Below are positions 7,482 to 7,749 of a stretch of 7,749 bases of DNA, piece after piece; position 1 is the stretch's first letter; every line of letters begins with the position of its first letter. The position numbers and the translations under genes were made by a program. Location of the stretch: contig JAJZGE010000070.1 in NCBI GenBank assembly GCA_021798675.1, positions 1-7,749 on the forward strand, written 5' to 3'. Origin of the DNA: Pseudomonadota bacterium (GTDB taxonomy: Bacteria; Pseudomonadota; Gammaproteobacteria; Xanthomonadales; Rhodanobacteraceae). The notes under the pieces are model-generated. The model worked only from the letters and a program-made list of their open reading frames with translations, ran no database searches and had not been told where the DNA came from.

Positions 7482-7749
7482 CTAGCCCTTGGGCGGCGGC
7501 GGTGCCAGCACTTCGCGATTGCCGTTGTGCTGCGGGGCGCTGACCACGCCGTCCTGCTCCATCTGCTCGATCAACCGGGCGGCACGGTTGTAGCCGATGC
7601 GCAAGTGCCTCTGCACGCCCGAGATCGAGGCGCGGCGGGTCTGGGTGACGATGGCCACGGCCTTGTCGTAGAGCTGGGCGTCGGCATCGCCGCCCTCCTC
7701 GCCCTCCTGCGGCAGGCCGGAGTCGTTGATGAACTTGCCATCGGAGATC
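7482..7749 (-). CDS. ftsK: DNA translocase FtsK (partial, C-terminal gamma domain only)
   Basis: Only the last 88 codons and stop of this gene are in the window; it enters from the right edge. FtsK is the septum-anchored hexameric motor that pumps chromosome DNA at division and activates XerCD recombination at dif. The visible part ends the motor region (ISDGKFIND), then a short acidic linker (about 10 residues rich in E, G and D), then the winged-helix gamma domain that reads KOPS sites and contacts Xer[21 protein letters not shown] followed by [21 protein letters not shown]. The tail [15 protein letters not shown] matches the known FtsK terminus. The stop is TAG at 7484-7482. It is followed by lolA after about 205 bases that hold a repeat pair. 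Confidence 0.97.
   Translation of the reverse strand, partial: ISDGKFINDSGLPQEGEEGGDADAQLYDKAVAIVTQTRRASISGVQRHLRIGYNRAARLIEQMEQDGVVSAPQHNGNREVLAPPPPKG

Overview
The window is GC-rich chromosomal DNA from a gammaproteobacterium. The protein sequences, the very high GC at third codon positions and the type of sensor diguanylate cyclase suggest the Xanthomonadales (Rhodanobacter, Dyella, Xanthomonas and relatives). That assignment is an inference; there is no rRNA here to confirm it. Coding density is high. The longest gene-free stretch is about 205 bases, and no gap exceeds 300 bases. No tRNA, rRNA, CRISPR array, transposase or phage gene was seen.

Four housekeeping genes lie on the minus strand. 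Read in their own direction, from the right edge, they are: the end of ftsK (chromosome segregation translocase, gamma domain only), lolA (periplasmic lipoprotein chaperone), rarA (replication-associated AAA+ ATPase) and serS (seryl-tRNA synthetase, cut by the left edge before motif 3). The order ftsK-lolA-rarA-serS is the classic gammaproteobacterial arrangement, known from E. coli and Pseudomonas.

Two further genes sit between lolA and rarA and break up this block. One is a plus-strand gene for a 1011-residue membrane-bound diguanylate cyclase. It has a signal peptide, about 14 beta-propeller repeats, a Y_Y_Y domain, one transmembrane helix and a GGDEF domain with an intact active site and I-site. 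The other is a minus-strand gene for a six-helix DUF1275/YoaK-type membrane protein. The cyclase gene is divergent from rarA and converges on the yoaK-like gene. It should connect an unknown periplasmic signal to cyclic di-GMP.

The intergenic DNA holds several modest signals. There is a good sigma70-type promoter for serS next to a perfect 14-bp palindrome. A perfect 8-bp-arm dyad overlaps the predicted lolA -10 box. An inverted pair of hairpin repeats lies between ftsK and lolA. A possible 25-codon, His-rich leader ORF ends in a stop/start overlap at the beginning of the cyclase gene. I see no convincing undescribed multi-gene system; the points most worth checking are the sensor cyclase, its leader and the lolA dyad.
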